Shown: one piece after another, positions 27,298 through 35,655 of the stretch
How the letters are laid out: every line of letters starts with the position of its first letter
How positions within the stretch are numbered: position 1 is the stretch's first letter
DNA from: JAQTNA01 sp043743785
GTDB taxonomy: Bacteria; Pseudomonadota; Gammaproteobacteria; Burkholderiales; Rhodocyclaceae
Length of the DNA: 64,000 nt
Assembly: GCA_043743785.1 (NCBI GenBank)
Contig: JAYTVW010000027.1
Coordinates: 1-64,000, forward strand
Reading direction: 5' to 3'
The notes under the pieces: model-generated
Databases searched by the model: none
Seen by the model: only the letters and a program-made list of their open reading frames with translations
Told to the model about the DNA's origin: nothing
Made by a program: the position numbers and the translations under genes

Positions 27298-28245
27298 ATG
27301 TGCGGCTACTGCATCGAAAACAACGCGTTTGGCAGGCTTGCCGACGCCATGGCCGGGCGTGCTGTGCAGCCCATTACCCGACGCATCGAGGCCATTGCCT
27401 ACCTTCAGAACGCGCCTGACATTGGTCAGGCCCTGGCGGCGATGACGCTGCCGGCCAACGTGGCGGATTGCGACGTCGGGGCGCTCGTCATCGCCTGTCG
27501 TGGGCTAGAGGTGCTGGTCAGGCAAGGGTTCGACTCGCTGGCCTATCAGGCACTTTTGACGTGCCCGACGTTCATGGTGGCTGTGTCCAACGTGACGGGG
27601 GAATCCCGTCAAAATGCCTACCTGGCGGCAGACCCGCGCTTTGATCTGACGGTAGCACGTTGGATCGTGGATCGGCGGACGTTTACCGAGGCCGGATATC
27701 TTGACGGGATGCTGCGCCGGTGGCGGCTGGACGACGGCGTGTCGCTGTTGCGTCAGTACGCTGATTTCCGTCTGAAAGGTGTTGGCCTGCACCGCAATGA
27801 CCTGGATGCGCAGTTCAGTCAGACTGGGGTCTATGACCCTGTGCAGGACCTATGCACTGAAGACCGTCAAGCCGTTGAGGATCGGTTTCCCGCCTTCTGG
27901 ACTGCGTTGCTCTGGCTGGAACAGCAACCGGAAGGTGCCGCGCACTTGTGGGACATGGTGTGCCATGACCCAATTGGCGTGCCAGATTTTGAGGGACTGG
28001 AATTGTGGTTGCAGCGTCGGGCCACGCTTGCAGCCTACGACCGCCCGGGCCTGACGCCTTTCCTGCGGGACATTGCGTCAGTACGGCCTGAGTTGTATCA
28101 GTACGTCGCGGTCATGCGCACGATCTCCATCGGCGACAGGGCCAGTTTGCTTGACGCCGTCAGTCGGCTTGAGTACGGAGACCATCAGGGTGACAACTTC
28201 AGCCTGCGCCAGTGGCTGGAAAAGGGTGACCTGCAAGTTTCGTAA
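27298..28245 (+). CDS. Hypothetical protein downstream of the recombinase
   Basis: The 315-residue product has no signal peptide or recognised domain. Early residues include CGYCIENNAFGRLADAMAGR, and the rest is a series of alpha helices. The start at 27298 follows GGAGT closely and lies 29 bases after the recombinase stop, so the two are likely co-transcribed. The neighbours and GC content match mobile-element cargo. No function is proposed. Confidence 0.75.
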   Translation: MCGYCIENNAFGRLADAMAGRAVQPITRRIEAIAYLQNAPDIGQALAAMTLPANVADCDVGALVIACRGLEVLVRQGFDSLAYQALLTCPTFMVAVSNVTGESRQNAYLAADPRFDLTVARWIVDRRTFTEAGYLDGMLRRWRLDDGVSLLRQYADFRLKGVGLHRNDLDAQFSQTGVYDPVQDLCTEDRQAVEDRFPAFWTALLWLEQQPEGAAHLWDMVCHDPIGVPDFEGLELWLQRRATLAAYDRPGLTPFLRDIASVRPELYQYVAVMRTISIGDRASLLDAVSRLEYGDHQGDNFSLRQWLEKGDLQVS

Positions 28246-28496
28246 ATGAGCCAACACTGACTCCTTTTCAAGACCGACGTTGGCCTGGTGCTGGCGTTTG
28301 CGGCTCGCTGAAATAGCGAAAATGGAAGGCAACGGCACCCCAGACGGCGTACGTTCAGAATCTCCCTGTCAATGATTGCTCATCGGCCAAGCGGTGATCC
28401 TCACACCGTGGACAGCATTGCAGGTATGCGTAGCCAAACAGACGATCAGACTTGTCCACAAAAGTCGGGGCGATTCAAACGAAATTCCTTCGCATA

Positions 28497-31235
28497 TCAG
28501 TGGAGGCAACGTTCCTCTAACAGCGCAAGCATGAACTCAAAGTCGCCTCTCGTTCCGATATAACGCGCCTTCCGCTCTTGCATGAAAGCACGCCACTCCT
28601 CGTGGTTTTCGAGTAGTTCCAGAGTCATCACAATTGGCGTTTGCCCTTGGTAACTTTTCGCTCCGGCCAACCCCGGAAACTCGTCCAAAAGCATTCGCAA
28701 GCCCTCGATCCAGCCAAACCGTACCGCCGTATGTGCAGCCGTATTTTCTTCGCCTTGGGTAACTTTGCAAACATCAGGATTCAACGCCAAAATGGCCTCA
28801 AGACATGCCAACGAACGCCCCGCAACGGCCGCATGCAGAGGCGTGCGGCCAATGTAATCCTGAGCATCTATATCCGATATTGGCGCAAGCAAGCGGGTCA
28901 ATTCGCTATCACCATGGTTCGCCGCCATCATCAACGGCGTTTGTCCCTTGAAGTCGACAATCTTTGCCTGCTTGGGCCACGCCTCCAGCACCAGACGAAT
29001 GGACTCACGTCGATGCTGCATGTGCAGCACGATTTTCGGAAGCTCTCCTTGTAAATGGGCTGGTGTCATGGCGCGGAGCATTGGAAATTTGTCTTCAAGT
29101 TCGTAGAGCCATTTCAACGAGGACATCAGAATACTATTCCGTCGCGCATCCTTGAGGTCGCTATCGTGAAAAACTCTTTCATTCTTTACCAGCCACGCCT
29201 TAAACCCTACCCAATCGGCTTTTTCAATCAGGCCAAAGGTTTCCTCAAAGGCTGCACGGAAATTCACCTTTGCAAGCCCTTCAACCGCCTCAAGGCCCGG
29301 ATAAGGTCGATACAGCGTATTCCAGAAATGATCCTCACATTCGGTGGCAGCATCCTCGAATGACGGGACCCCGTTCGGGAATTCCGTGAAATGCAGCATG
29401 TTCCTATAGTAAGGATCATGGTTCTTTCTATTCAGTGCCGACCGGACAATCGCCACGGCAAAGCCGTCACGAGCAATCTCCCCGCGTATGCCGCCAAAAG
29501 CGTGCTCCGAACACGCCGCCAAAGCGTCCTTGAACAGTTTTTCAGCGTCATCAAGCCGGTTCTCGAAAAGGGCATGCTTGGCCTTGAAACGTAACATCGG
29601 CGCTTTCCAAAGCTCCCATGCCGACTTATCCGCCTCGGCTGCATCCAACTGCTGCTGAACTGTAGATTGAACATTAATCGGCCAGGAGCAGGTTTCTCCA
29701 TTTATCAGTTGCCCTAGCTCAAGCAACCTGAAACTACCGCTCATCAAGGGGGAAGATGCCACTTCGGCCATGCGCTTCAATGCCATCAGCCTGACTTTTT
29801 CATTCAGGTCGTCCGTTTGAGAAAATTGACTTAGTACCCAGAAACTGTGCTCGGCCTGCAAGGCTCGATAGGGTGAAGCGGCCTTTATCCTCTGGCGGAG
29901 TACTTTAAGTTGCTCATCCTCATCATGCTCTTGTTGAATGCGCTCAATCCGAGGGCGTAATACCGCTGCTAGATCACTCTCACTCACTGGAAGGATGTCC
30001 TCTAACCCTTGCTCGGATTCAATCGACAGGAAGCGTCGTGTCAAACGTTCAGCAAGGAGTGGAACCCTGTCCTCCCAAGGAATGGACGACAGAATTGGCA
30101 GCAGCAGATCATAACGATCCCAAGGCGAAAACTGCCGCTCAAACCAGGCATCCTGTTCAGCCTCCGTATCGCCATAATGCCAAGCCTGAATGGTCTTGTT
30201 GTAGATCGTCTCGAACAACGCGATCAATTGCAAGACCTTATTTTGCTTAGGGTCATGCGCCACTTCGGGCTTTAATTCCGGACAAAGGAACTTCACGAGG
30301 TCTTGATAACCTGCCTGCGCCAAACGCGCCACGCGCAGGCGCTGGCGAATGGTTGCCACTGACGGTGCTGAATAGCGAATACTCACATAGCGGACGAAGG
30401 TTGTCTTTTCATCTTCGCTTGCGGTTTGCTCAAAGACGGAATGCAGGCGCTCAGTCGTCATGGGAATCTGGTCGCTCAACTGCGAAAAATCCAGCTTCTT
30501 GCGGTGGACGACAAATCCGAGTGCCTGCTCAAATTGCATTTCTGGCGAAAACTCAGAGTTAAGTTTGAATGCTCCAGCGAATATCAATGTAGCATCCTCT
30601 GGGAAAACTTCCGTAATCTTGGAATCACTTTGAGGCAAACCACCTGCCTGCCAGTTGCGCAAGGTACGAACCACCGCATCGTTACCGCCTTCTATCTCGC
30701 GCAAAAGCTTGTTACCAATCGCATCCCGCAGATTTTCTACTGATGGTCCGTCAAGCAAATCCAGCAGCCATCCCAAAACCTTTGGAACGGGCAAATTGAT
30801 TTCGCCTGTCTTCGCGTTACCAGTTGGTAAAAACCAGAACTCGCCCCCAGGCATCCCAGCGTCGATGGGCGGCAAATCATGCTCGACATTGGCGAGTGAC
30901 CAGAACGCCAGATTTCGCGCCCACATTGGCACATGCACGCAAGCCAGTAGCTGCCAAAGTACTTGCTGCTGACTAGCATTGCCAGTCCAGGTACGTAGTT
31001 CAAGGGCTTTCAATATCCCCCCTAGCTTTTCAATGACATGCGTCGCATCCCGACGAGCACGCTTATCCAGTTCCAGTGCATCGTAGATGCCCTGGAACAG
31101 CTGCTGAAAGCGGTCGATATGCCCGTCGACCTCCAACTCATACCCTGTAAACCGCCGCTTGTTGGGCAACGCCTTCAGTCCAAGGCGGGAGTGGATTTCA
31201 GTCAGGATTTCTTCAAGGGATGGGAGGTGCGCCAT
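28497..31235 (-). CDS. Large ankyrin-repeat protein
   Basis: The 912-residue protein is mostly a long helical region of unknown family (residues 1-720), followed by ankyrin repeats (about 750-880: DFKGQTPLMMAANHGDSELTRLL, DYIGRTPLHAAVAGRSLACLEAIL, NTAAHTAVRFGWIEGLRMLL, SYQGQTPIVMTLEL). The start at 31235 (MAHLPSLEE) has GAGGAAG just upstream; the open frame extends to 31412 but that part reads through an inverted repeat and is non-coding. Proteins with a long N-terminal region and C-terminal ankyrins near defence genes may be sensors or effectors; this is speculation. A strong inverted repeat lies 60 bases upstream. Confidence 0.82.
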   Translation of the reverse strand: MAHLPSLEEILTEIHSRLGLKALPNKRRFTGYELEVDGHIDRFQQLFQGIYDALELDKRARRDATHVIEKLGGILKALELRTWTGNASQQQVLWQLLACVHVPMWARNLAFWSLANVEHDLPPIDAGMPGGEFWFLPTGNAKTGEINLPVPKVLGWLLDLLDGPSVENLRDAIGNKLLREIEGGNDAVVRTLRNWQAGGLPQSDSKITEVFPEDATLIFAGAFKLNSEFSPEMQFEQALGFVVHRKKLDFSQLSDQIPMTTERLHSVFEQTASEDEKTTFVRYVSIRYSAPSVATIRQRLRVARLAQAGYQDLVKFLCPELKPEVAHDPKQNKVLQLIALFETIYNKTIQAWHYGDTEAEQDAWFERQFSPWDRYDLLLPILSSIPWEDRVPLLAERLTRRFLSIESEQGLEDILPVSESDLAAVLRPRIERIQQEHDEDEQLKVLRQRIKAASPYRALQAEHSFWVLSQFSQTDDLNEKVRLMALKRMAEVASSPLMSGSFRLLELGQLINGETCSWPINVQSTVQQQLDAAEADKSAWELWKAPMLRFKAKHALFENRLDDAEKLFKDALAACSEHAFGGIRGEIARDGFAVAIVRSALNRKNHDPYYRNMLHFTEFPNGVPSFEDAATECEDHFWNTLYRPYPGLEAVEGLAKVNFRAAFEETFGLIEKADWVGFKAWLVKNERVFHDSDLKDARRNSILMSSLKWLYELEDKFPMLRAMTPAHLQGELPKIVLHMQHRRESIRLVLEAWPKQAKIVDFKGQTPLMMAANHGDSELTRLLAPISDIDAQDYIGRTPLHAAVAGRSLACLEAILALNPDVCKVTQGEENTAAHTAVRFGWIEGLRMLLDEFPGLAGAKSYQGQTPIVMTLELLENHEEWRAFMQERKARYIGTRGDFEFMLALLEERCLH

Positions 31236-31296
31236 GACTTCCTCGGACGTTGTGAATACAAAGCAGATTAGACCAATTGCGTACCCTGAACGCCAA

Positions 31297-31365
31297 GGAA
31301 AGATCACGAACACACCTGTTTTCCCGATCACGCGGGTCTGAAATCGGTGTGTTCGTGATCTTTCC
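31297..31365. promoter_or_regulatory. Perfect 20-bp inverted repeat upstream of the ankyrin gene
   Basis: GGAAAGATCACGAACACACC (31297-31316) and its exact complement (31346-31365) flank a 29-base loop. The pair lies upstream of the minus-strand ankyrin gene and upstream of the plus-strand microprotein. There is no U-run, so a terminator is unlikely. An operator or recombination site fits better. Confidence 0.75.
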
Positions 31366-31487
31366 GTGTCCTTTTTGCCTCCGACCGAAATACTGCTCGA
31401 CATCGAAGGCAAATGACCATCGACGCCGTACCAGGACTCACCTCAACCTGAAGCGGGAAATCAAGAGGAACACACAGGAGAAGCATC

Positions 31488-31580
31488 ATGAGCAACAACA
31501 ACCCGAACTGGCCTAGCAAAGTTCCGAATGCCCCCTCTGGCCCCCATCGCGGCAATAACCCGCCTGCGCCCAAAAAATAA
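31488..31580 (+). CDS. Asn/Pro-rich 30-residue microprotein
   Basis: A short frame with a good ribosome site (CAGGAG, seven bases upstream) encodes MSNNNPNWPSKVPNAPSGPH followed by RGNNPPAPKK and TAA. It is rich in Asn, Pro and Gly with a basic tail, with no membrane segment. I recall similar short N/P-rich proteins from related genomes but cannot confirm it. It is too short for standard gene finders. Confidence 0.5.
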   Translation: MSNNNPNWPSKVPNAPSGPHRGNNPPAPKK

Positions 31581-31649
31581 TCACTGAGCCAACAGGCAGC
31601 TTGAATAATCTTTAAGCCGCCTGAGCAAAACAACAGCAAGGAAACCGAC

Positions 31650-31925
31650 ATGAAACTACATATTGCCCCCCTGTTCGTTGCATCGCTTTTTCTCACGCTA
31701 ACGGCCTGCGAAGCCCCCGGCCCGCGTTACCGCAATGTCCGCGCCTACAGTGAAGGACTTGCGCCGGTTCAGCACGCCAATGGGCGCTGGGGATTTGTTA
31801 ACGAGAAACAGGGCTGGGTCATCGCCCCAAAATATGACGATGCAAGACCTTTCCAAAATGGCAAAGCGGCTGTCAGGCAAGGCGGCAAGTGGGGGTTCAT
31901 CAATCGCCGGGGTGAATGGCAATGA
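31650..31925 (+). CDS. Small lipoprotein with WG repeats
   Basis: The 91-residue product has a signal peptide ending in the lipobox LTAC (Cys at residue 20), so it should be lipid-anchored. The mature part carries two WG-type repeats: RWGFVNEKQGWVIAPKYDDARPFQNGKA and KWGFINRRGEWQ. WG-repeat proteins are often extracytoplasmic, with mostly unknown binding partners. Its stop overlaps the start of the next gene by four bases. Confidence 0.85.
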   Translation: MKLHIAPLFVASLFLTLTACEAPGPRYRNVRAYSEGLAPVQHANGRWGFVNEKQGWVIAPKYDDARPFQNGKAAVRQGGKWGFINRRGEWQ

Positions 31926-32134
31926 AATATTGTTCGGTGAAGGAGATCAATGAATTGGTAACGCTCCAGCTGAGGAAACATTGGTCATTTTCTCGGAAAG
32001 GCAAGCATGGGCGTCTGACGCCTCCGGAGGGTTCAGCGTTTGTCATTGTTCCCTGCACTCCCGGAGATAGACGCGCTTTCCTCAACTTCAGGCGAGACAT
32101 CAGACACCTCGAAGTTTCTCTTCAAAACACATAA
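31922..32134 (+). CDS. HicA-like small protein coupled to the lipoprotein
   Basis: A 70-residue protein translated from an ATGA overlap with the lipoprotein gene. The segment SFSRKGKHGRLTPPEGSAFVIVPCTPGDRRAFLNFRRDIRHLE is like the double-stranded-RNA-binding fold of HicA (a His after a basic stretch, then p-G and v-P strands, a basic terminal helix). The family link is weak and it lacks an adjacent HicB. It may be a stand-alone nucleic-acid-binding protein. Confidence 0.5.
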   Translation: MKYCSVKEINELVTLQLRKHWSFSRKGKHGRLTPPEGSAFVIVPCTPGDRRAFLNFRRDIRHLEVSLQNT

Positions 32135-32211
32135 TTCGATGAGAAACAATAGAAAAATATTTTATGGAATTTTCCAGAAGTCCCTTTGGGCCAAACCTTA
32201 AGACTGCCGCG

Positions 32212-32337
32212 TTATCCAAGTGAGAGACTAGCGCGGGAAATGCCAATGTGGCCCGAAAAAGCGGTAACGCTCATGTTCAGGTCTTCCAGCCATCCGGCCA
32301 GAATTTCGCCAGGGTGTGCGCGATTGTGCATGGTCAT
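32212..32337 (-). pseudogene. Truncated duplicate of the higA antitoxin gene
   Basis: About 110 bases here are nearly identical to the 5' part of the intact antitoxin gene at 33380-33664. The frame encodes MTMHNRAHPGEILAGWLEDL and continues to GHIGISRASLSLG, then a stop at 32212. It keeps the N-terminal helices of the HigA HTH domain but not the rest. It is a partial duplication, probably by unequal recombination within the TA cluster. Confidence 0.8.
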
Positions 32338-32368
32338 GACGTATTTCTCAGGCTGGGTGCTCTTCCCG

Positions 32369-32812
32369 TCAGGTCACCGCCAAGCGTAGGCCGGCGGCGG
32401 TCAGGACTGCCACCAGGGTTTCAAGCCTAGGGTTCCCTTTCGGAGAGCGCGCGCGGTAGAGGCTTTCCCGGCGCAGACCGGCCCGTTCCGCTACCTACTC
32501 CATCCCTTGCGCCTGACCTATTTGACGCAGGGTGCGGAGAAGGGCTTGCCGACCGCCAGGTTCTTCGGCTTCCTCCAGGGCGGTGGCAAGGTATTCGTTG
32601 GAAAAGCCCGGGTCTTCGCGGAGAAGTTCCACCACTGCGTCATCGTTAGGGCGTGCGGCTTTCATGCTGACATGGGTTGCATGTTGGCGGATAGCCTGAA
32701 CATCCGGCTCGGGAATTTCGTACACCTTGATTCCCGGCACGGTCTCGCCGCGCATGTGGGCGCTCATTTCATTGACGCCTTGCAGCAGGGATTGAAAGTC
32801 CTTGTCATCCAT
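32369..32812 (-). pseudogene. HigA2/NadS-like antitoxin gene interrupted by an in-frame amber codon
   Basis: The open frame from 32812 reads 105 residues (including DAVVELLREDPGFSNEYLATAL) and stops at TAG (32495-32497). Reading through the amber codon in the same frame continues with VAERAGLRRESLYRARSPKG, then PRLETLVAVLTAAGLRLAVT to a TGA at 32369. That is the standard second half of this addiction-module antidote family (helix-turn-helix). The gene is therefore a single-base pseudogene, or the truncated N-terminal part alone is made. Its usual toxin partner is not adjacent. Confidence 0.8.
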
Positions 32813-32854
32813 CTAACATTCTCCCCGTCGAAGGGGAGGTAATCTGTGCGCATG

Positions 32855-33115
32855 TCATGCGGCTTTGTGGCCTTGCTGCTCCTTGAGGAGGTCGTGCAGG
32901 AATTCTGGGGCTAGGTCTGCGCCGTTTGCCCAAGCCACTGTTCGCATGACTGGATGTTGGCTGGCGGTGGCGAATATCGCAGGGTCACGCAAGGGACCAA
33001 ATACTTCGCCGTCTAGCTCATCGTCCAGGCTTACCTCGCCTGCCGTGCCGTCATTGAAGCGCAGGAACAGACGATATCCTGGCAGTGGCACTACCTCAGT
33101 TGTGTGCAATATCAT
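32855..33115 (-). CDS. DUF2442-family protein
   Basis: The 86-residue product matches DUF2442: VVPLPGYRLFLRFNDGTAGEVSLDDELDGEVFGPLRDPAIF, with the GXXFXPLRDP signature. It lies four bases after the DUF4160 gene on the same strand. DUF2442 and DUF4160 genes are typically paired and occur with toxin-antitoxin genes; the pair is thought to form a small TA-like module, with roles unsettled. Confidence 0.87.
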   Translation of the reverse strand: MILHTTEVVPLPGYRLFLRFNDGTAGEVSLDDELDGEVFGPLRDPAIFATASQHPVMRTVAWANGADLAPEFLHDLLKEQQGHKAA

Positions 33116-33119
33116 GTGT

Positions 33120-33377
33120 CTACTCCAAGGGGTCTATGGGGTTCAGGGGCTTTTTCAGCTGCGCTAGTTCCCAATCAGCTTCAATCTCTGGTCGATGCAA
33201 CGCCATCCATTCGCGCACCATCGACAGTGCGCGGCCTGGTAGCGAGCCGGCGTACACCTTGCCATCCAGGGTCATCAGGGCTTCATGCTCCCCATAGACG
33301 GCGTGAAAGTGCATTGGCGGATGCTCTCGCCAGTTCATGTAAATAATGATACCGAAAAATCGGGAAATTTCGGGCAT
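33120..33377 (-). CDS. DUF4160-family protein
   Basis: The 85-residue protein starts MPEISRFFGIIIYMNWREHPPMHFHAVYG, the hallmark of DUF4160 (PTISRFYGIxIxMYxxDHxPPHFH), followed by MVREWMALHR. The start at 33377 was chosen over the longer frame because the conserved part begins there. It lies between higA and the DUF2442 gene with gaps of two and four bases, so it should be co-transcribed with higBA. Confidence 0.87.
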   Translation of the reverse strand: MPEISRFFGIIIYMNWREHPPMHFHAVYGEHEALMTLDGKVYAGSLPGRALSMVREWMALHRPEIEADWELAQLKKPLNPIDPLE

Positions 33378-33379
33378 GG

Positions 33380-33664
33380 TTAAGCCGCCAGTCTCGCCAC
33401 CGGTGGACGGTCTTCGGCCTTCTGACGGGCTTCCCATAGGTCTCGTTGGCCCTGCATCTTCAACCAGAAGCCCGGGGTAGTGCCCAAGGCTTCCGACAGG
33501 CGTAAGTCCATATCCGCAGTCACGGCGGCATGACCATGAAGGATGCGGGAGAGCATGACGCGGGAAATACCAATGTGGCCGGAAAAAGCGGTAACGCTCA
33601 TGTTCAGGTCTTCCAGCCATCCGGCCAGAATTTCGCCAGGGTGTGCGGGGTTGTGCATGTCCAT
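33380..33664 (-). CDS. higA: HigA-family antitoxin (XRE-type)
   Basis: From the ATG at 33664 the protein has 94 residues: NPAHPGEILAGWLEDLNMSVTAFSGHIGISRVMLSRILHGHAAVTADMDLRLSEALGTTPGFWLKMQ. This is the standard HigA/VapI-type helix-turn-helix, with the HPGEIL start and the GHIGISRVMLSRIL recognition helix. It should neutralise and co-repress with the adjacent HigB. It is ten bases from the toxin gene. A partial duplicate lies at 32212-32337. Confidence 0.92.
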   Translation of the reverse strand: MDMHNPAHPGEILAGWLEDLNMSVTAFSGHIGISRVMLSRILHGHAAVTADMDLRLSEALGTTPGFWLKMQGQRDLWEARQKAEDRPPVARLAA

Positions 33665-33674
33665 GGTGTGCCTC

Positions 33675-33953
33675 TCAGTGGTAATCCAGGTAATCAAGCA
33701 GTTCCACGTCCGCGCCGTCGAAACGGAACACAAGGCGCCAATTCGCTTGCACAGTCAGGGACAGGAAGCCGGCGCGGTCACCAGACAGTCCATGCAGGCG
33801 CCAGGCAGGCCGGGCCAAGTCTCCGGGGCCTGTGGCGGCATTGAGCGCGGTAAGCTGCTCCCGCAGCCTCTTGGCGTGTATGGCCTGTATGCCGGCCAAA
33901 CTGCCTGATTTGAAGAACGCTTCAAGCCCTTTGTGTCGGAACGACGTAATCAT
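33675..33953 (-). CDS. higB: HigB-family toxin
   Basis: The 92-residue product begins MITSFRHKGLEAFFKSGSLAGIQAIHAKRLREQLTALNAA and ends WRLVFRFDGADVELLDYLDYH, the conserved HigB (RelE superfamily) pattern with the RPxWRLHxLxGDRxGxxSxxVxxNWRxxF core. HigB cleaves mRNA on the ribosome. Toxin first, antitoxin second, is the typical hig order. The operon continues into DUF4160 and DUF2442. Confidence 0.94.
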   Translation of the reverse strand: MITSFRHKGLEAFFKSGSLAGIQAIHAKRLREQLTALNAATGPGDLARPAWRLHGLSGDRAGFLSLTVQANWRLVFRFDGADVELLDYLDYH

Positions 33954-33993
33954 AGAGTGTTAAGCGTGGATTTACAACAAGACGTCTGGGGCT

Positions 33994-35361
33994 TCATGCT
34001 GCTGAGTCGTTCCTTTCCACCAGGCGCAGGCCAGCGGCGGTCTGGTCTGCGTCAAACTGGACCCCGGCCTCTTCCAGAATCCACGCCTCTATCTTTTCGT
34101 GCCACATCCGCAACAGGTCTAGTGGGCGGCGGCGGTAGTGCTTCTCCGCGATGGCGGATGGCTTGTGCCCCATGATCTGGGCGACAACGCCCGTAGGTAC
34201 TTCACACCACTCCGACAGGGTGCCGAATGAACGGCGTAGACCATGCAGGGTGAGTCCTTCGATGCTGGCGGCAGTGGTCACGCGCCGATGCTGGATGCTC
34301 GGCTCCTGCAGCCGACCAGATTCGGCGGAGGGCGAACTGAAGACCCATTCATTTCGACGAGGTAGCGCGGCCAGCAGGTGGGCCACATAGGGCGTCAAGG
34401 GAATCGTACGTTCGCCTTCAACCTTGTCGTGAATGATGATGGCCTTCCATTGAAAATCGAGGTCAATCCACTTGGTGCCTGCCAGTTCCTCCCTCCGGGC
34501 GCCGGTTAGAAGGAGTGCTTGCAGGTAGGCGGCAATGACGGGATTTTGGATGCCTTGGACGGCAGCGAACCAGCAGGGCAATTGCTGTTTCTGCAAGCAG
34601 TCGTCTTTCACACCGGCCTTGGGGAGGGTGTCTTTACTGATACGGGCTGAGCAAGCCTCAGCATGAATGACGTTTTGATACTCTTTCTGGTCTGCACACC
34701 AACGGACAAAGGCACGCAGCAGACGGAATGCGAGACCCGCCTGCGTTGGGCGGACTGCGGACTCGTCGCGGAGCCATGTGGTTACATGGTCGGCATCCAG
34801 GTCGCAGAGCTTCATCGGCAACAGCGGCGCTAATGGGCCGGGCTGGGTCTTGTCTGATTCGCCCGGTTTCCACCCGCTAATCCGCTTGACCCCTCCAGCC
34901 TTGACCAAATTCTCATGGTCAAGCAAGTGTCTCGCGCTCCACTTTGGGCGCCTCGCCTCAACGTAGACATCCCAGGCTTCGCCAACAGTGGCGTCCTTGC
35001 GCTTTTTCGCTTCCTGCTTGGCGGCTGTTTCGGCCAGTTTCTCGGTCTTCTGTTGGCGTGGGTCGATGCCTTGGTCCAGAAGCGCCTGAAGGCGGCGGGC
35101 CTCTTCCCTGGCTCCAGGGCGCACCACATCGCCGGCTTTGTCCCTCGCTTCCTCAAGCCCCCATGTCTTCACGTCACCTATGGTGATACGGATGACTTGA
35201 CGGGCCAGCTTGCCCTGAAAAATGTAGGCAACCGCGCCTGCCGTAGCGCGGAGTCCGAGGCCCGGGGCCGTCGCGTCCCACAGGAAGGCTTGAACCTTGC
35301 CATCAGGGGTTTTGAAGTCTCTCACCCGGCCGGCTGTCAGGTTGATTTTTGCCATCATCAT
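33994..35361 (-). CDS. Tyrosine-type integrase
   Basis: The protein of about 455 residues starts MMAKINLTAGRVRDF (three adjacent in-frame ATGs; the conserved part begins at the last two). It has an N-terminal arm-binding domain (residues 1-80), a core-binding domain and a catalytic domain: Arg in LTGARREEL, Lys in IIIHDKVEGERTIPL, His-x-x-Arg in LHGLRRSF, His in IMGHKPSAI and Tyr in AEKHYRRRP. It reads away from the 47-bp att repeat at 35564, and direct GTGTAC repeats lie between them. This makes it the likely integrase of the large left-hand island. Confidence 0.93.
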   Translation of the reverse strand: MMMAKINLTAGRVRDFKTPDGKVQAFLWDATAPGLGLRATAGAVAYIFQGKLARQVIRITIGDVKTWGLEEARDKAGDVVRPGAREEARRLQALLDQGIDPRQQKTEKLAETAAKQEAKKRKDATVGEAWDVYVEARRPKWSARHLLDHENLVKAGGVKRISGWKPGESDKTQPGPLAPLLPMKLCDLDADHVTTWLRDESAVRPTQAGLAFRLLRAFVRWCADQKEYQNVIHAEACSARISKDTLPKAGVKDDCLQKQQLPCWFAAVQGIQNPVIAAYLQALLLTGARREELAGTKWIDLDFQWKAIIIHDKVEGERTIPLTPYVAHLLAALPRRNEWVFSSPSAESGRLQEPSIQHRRVTTAASIEGLTLHGLRRSFGTLSEWCEVPTGVVAQIMGHKPSAIAEKHYRRRPLDLLRMWHEKIEAWILEEAGVQFDADQTAAGLRLVERNDSAA

Positions 35362-35381
35362 GCTCCAAATATGCTGTTTTC

Positions 35382-35430
35382 GTGTACTCCTGGTGTACTC
35401 GGATTTTGTCCGTGTACCCCTTGTGTACCC
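35382..35430 (+). repeat. GTGTAC repeats beside the integrase
   Basis: Four direct GTGTAC(C/T)C repeats begin at 35382, 35393, 35412 and 35423, giving two pairs with 11-base spacing, between the integrase start and the att core. A matching pair, also 11 bases apart, lies inverted at 55788 and 55799, just beyond the chromosomal CAU tRNA. These are candidate integrase arm-type sites or an int operator. Confidence 0.65.
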
Positions 35431-35563
35431 CATTTTGAAGCATACTAATGAAGCCTGATCAACATGTCAATCATGGCGCATGCACTGGCAACACATTGAT
35501 TAACATGGATAACGTCGGGCATGGTGCTATGTGGATCAACATCAATCAACACAAAAACTCTCG

Positions 35564-35610
35564 GATTCATAATCCGGGTGTCGGCGGTTCAAGTCCGCCC
35601 ATCACTACCA
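35564..35610 (+). repeat. att site: 3' half of a CAU tRNA (left copy)
   Basis: Forty-seven bases match 42660-42706 with two differences. They include the anticodon loop TTCATAA with its 3' stem, the variable loop, the T-arm (GGCGG-TTCAAGT-CCGCC), the acceptor 3' strand and ACCA. No 5' tRNA half is present, so this is an attachment site rather than a gene. It is the junction between two stacked elements. Confidence 0.85.
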
Positions 35611-35617
35611 AGAATTC

Positions 35618-35647
35618 AAGGGGTTAGCTCAACGGCTAACCCCTTTT
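35618..35647 (+). terminator. Rho-independent terminator after the tRNA fragment
   Basis: An 11-bp stem AAGGGGTTAGC/GCTAACCCCTT is closed by a six-base loop and runs into TTTT. Similar stem-loops follow the copy at 42706 and the intact tRNA at 55860. Confidence 0.8.
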
Positions 35648-35655
35648 GCATTTCT

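Noticed and set aside
31236..31412. N-terminal extension of the ankyrin protein
   Set aside because: It would translate the 20-bp inverted repeat and lacks a ribosome site; MAHLPSLEE at 31235 has a good one.
35564..35610. A functional tRNA gene
   Set aside because: Only the 3' half is present; no D-arm or 5' acceptor strand lies upstream.
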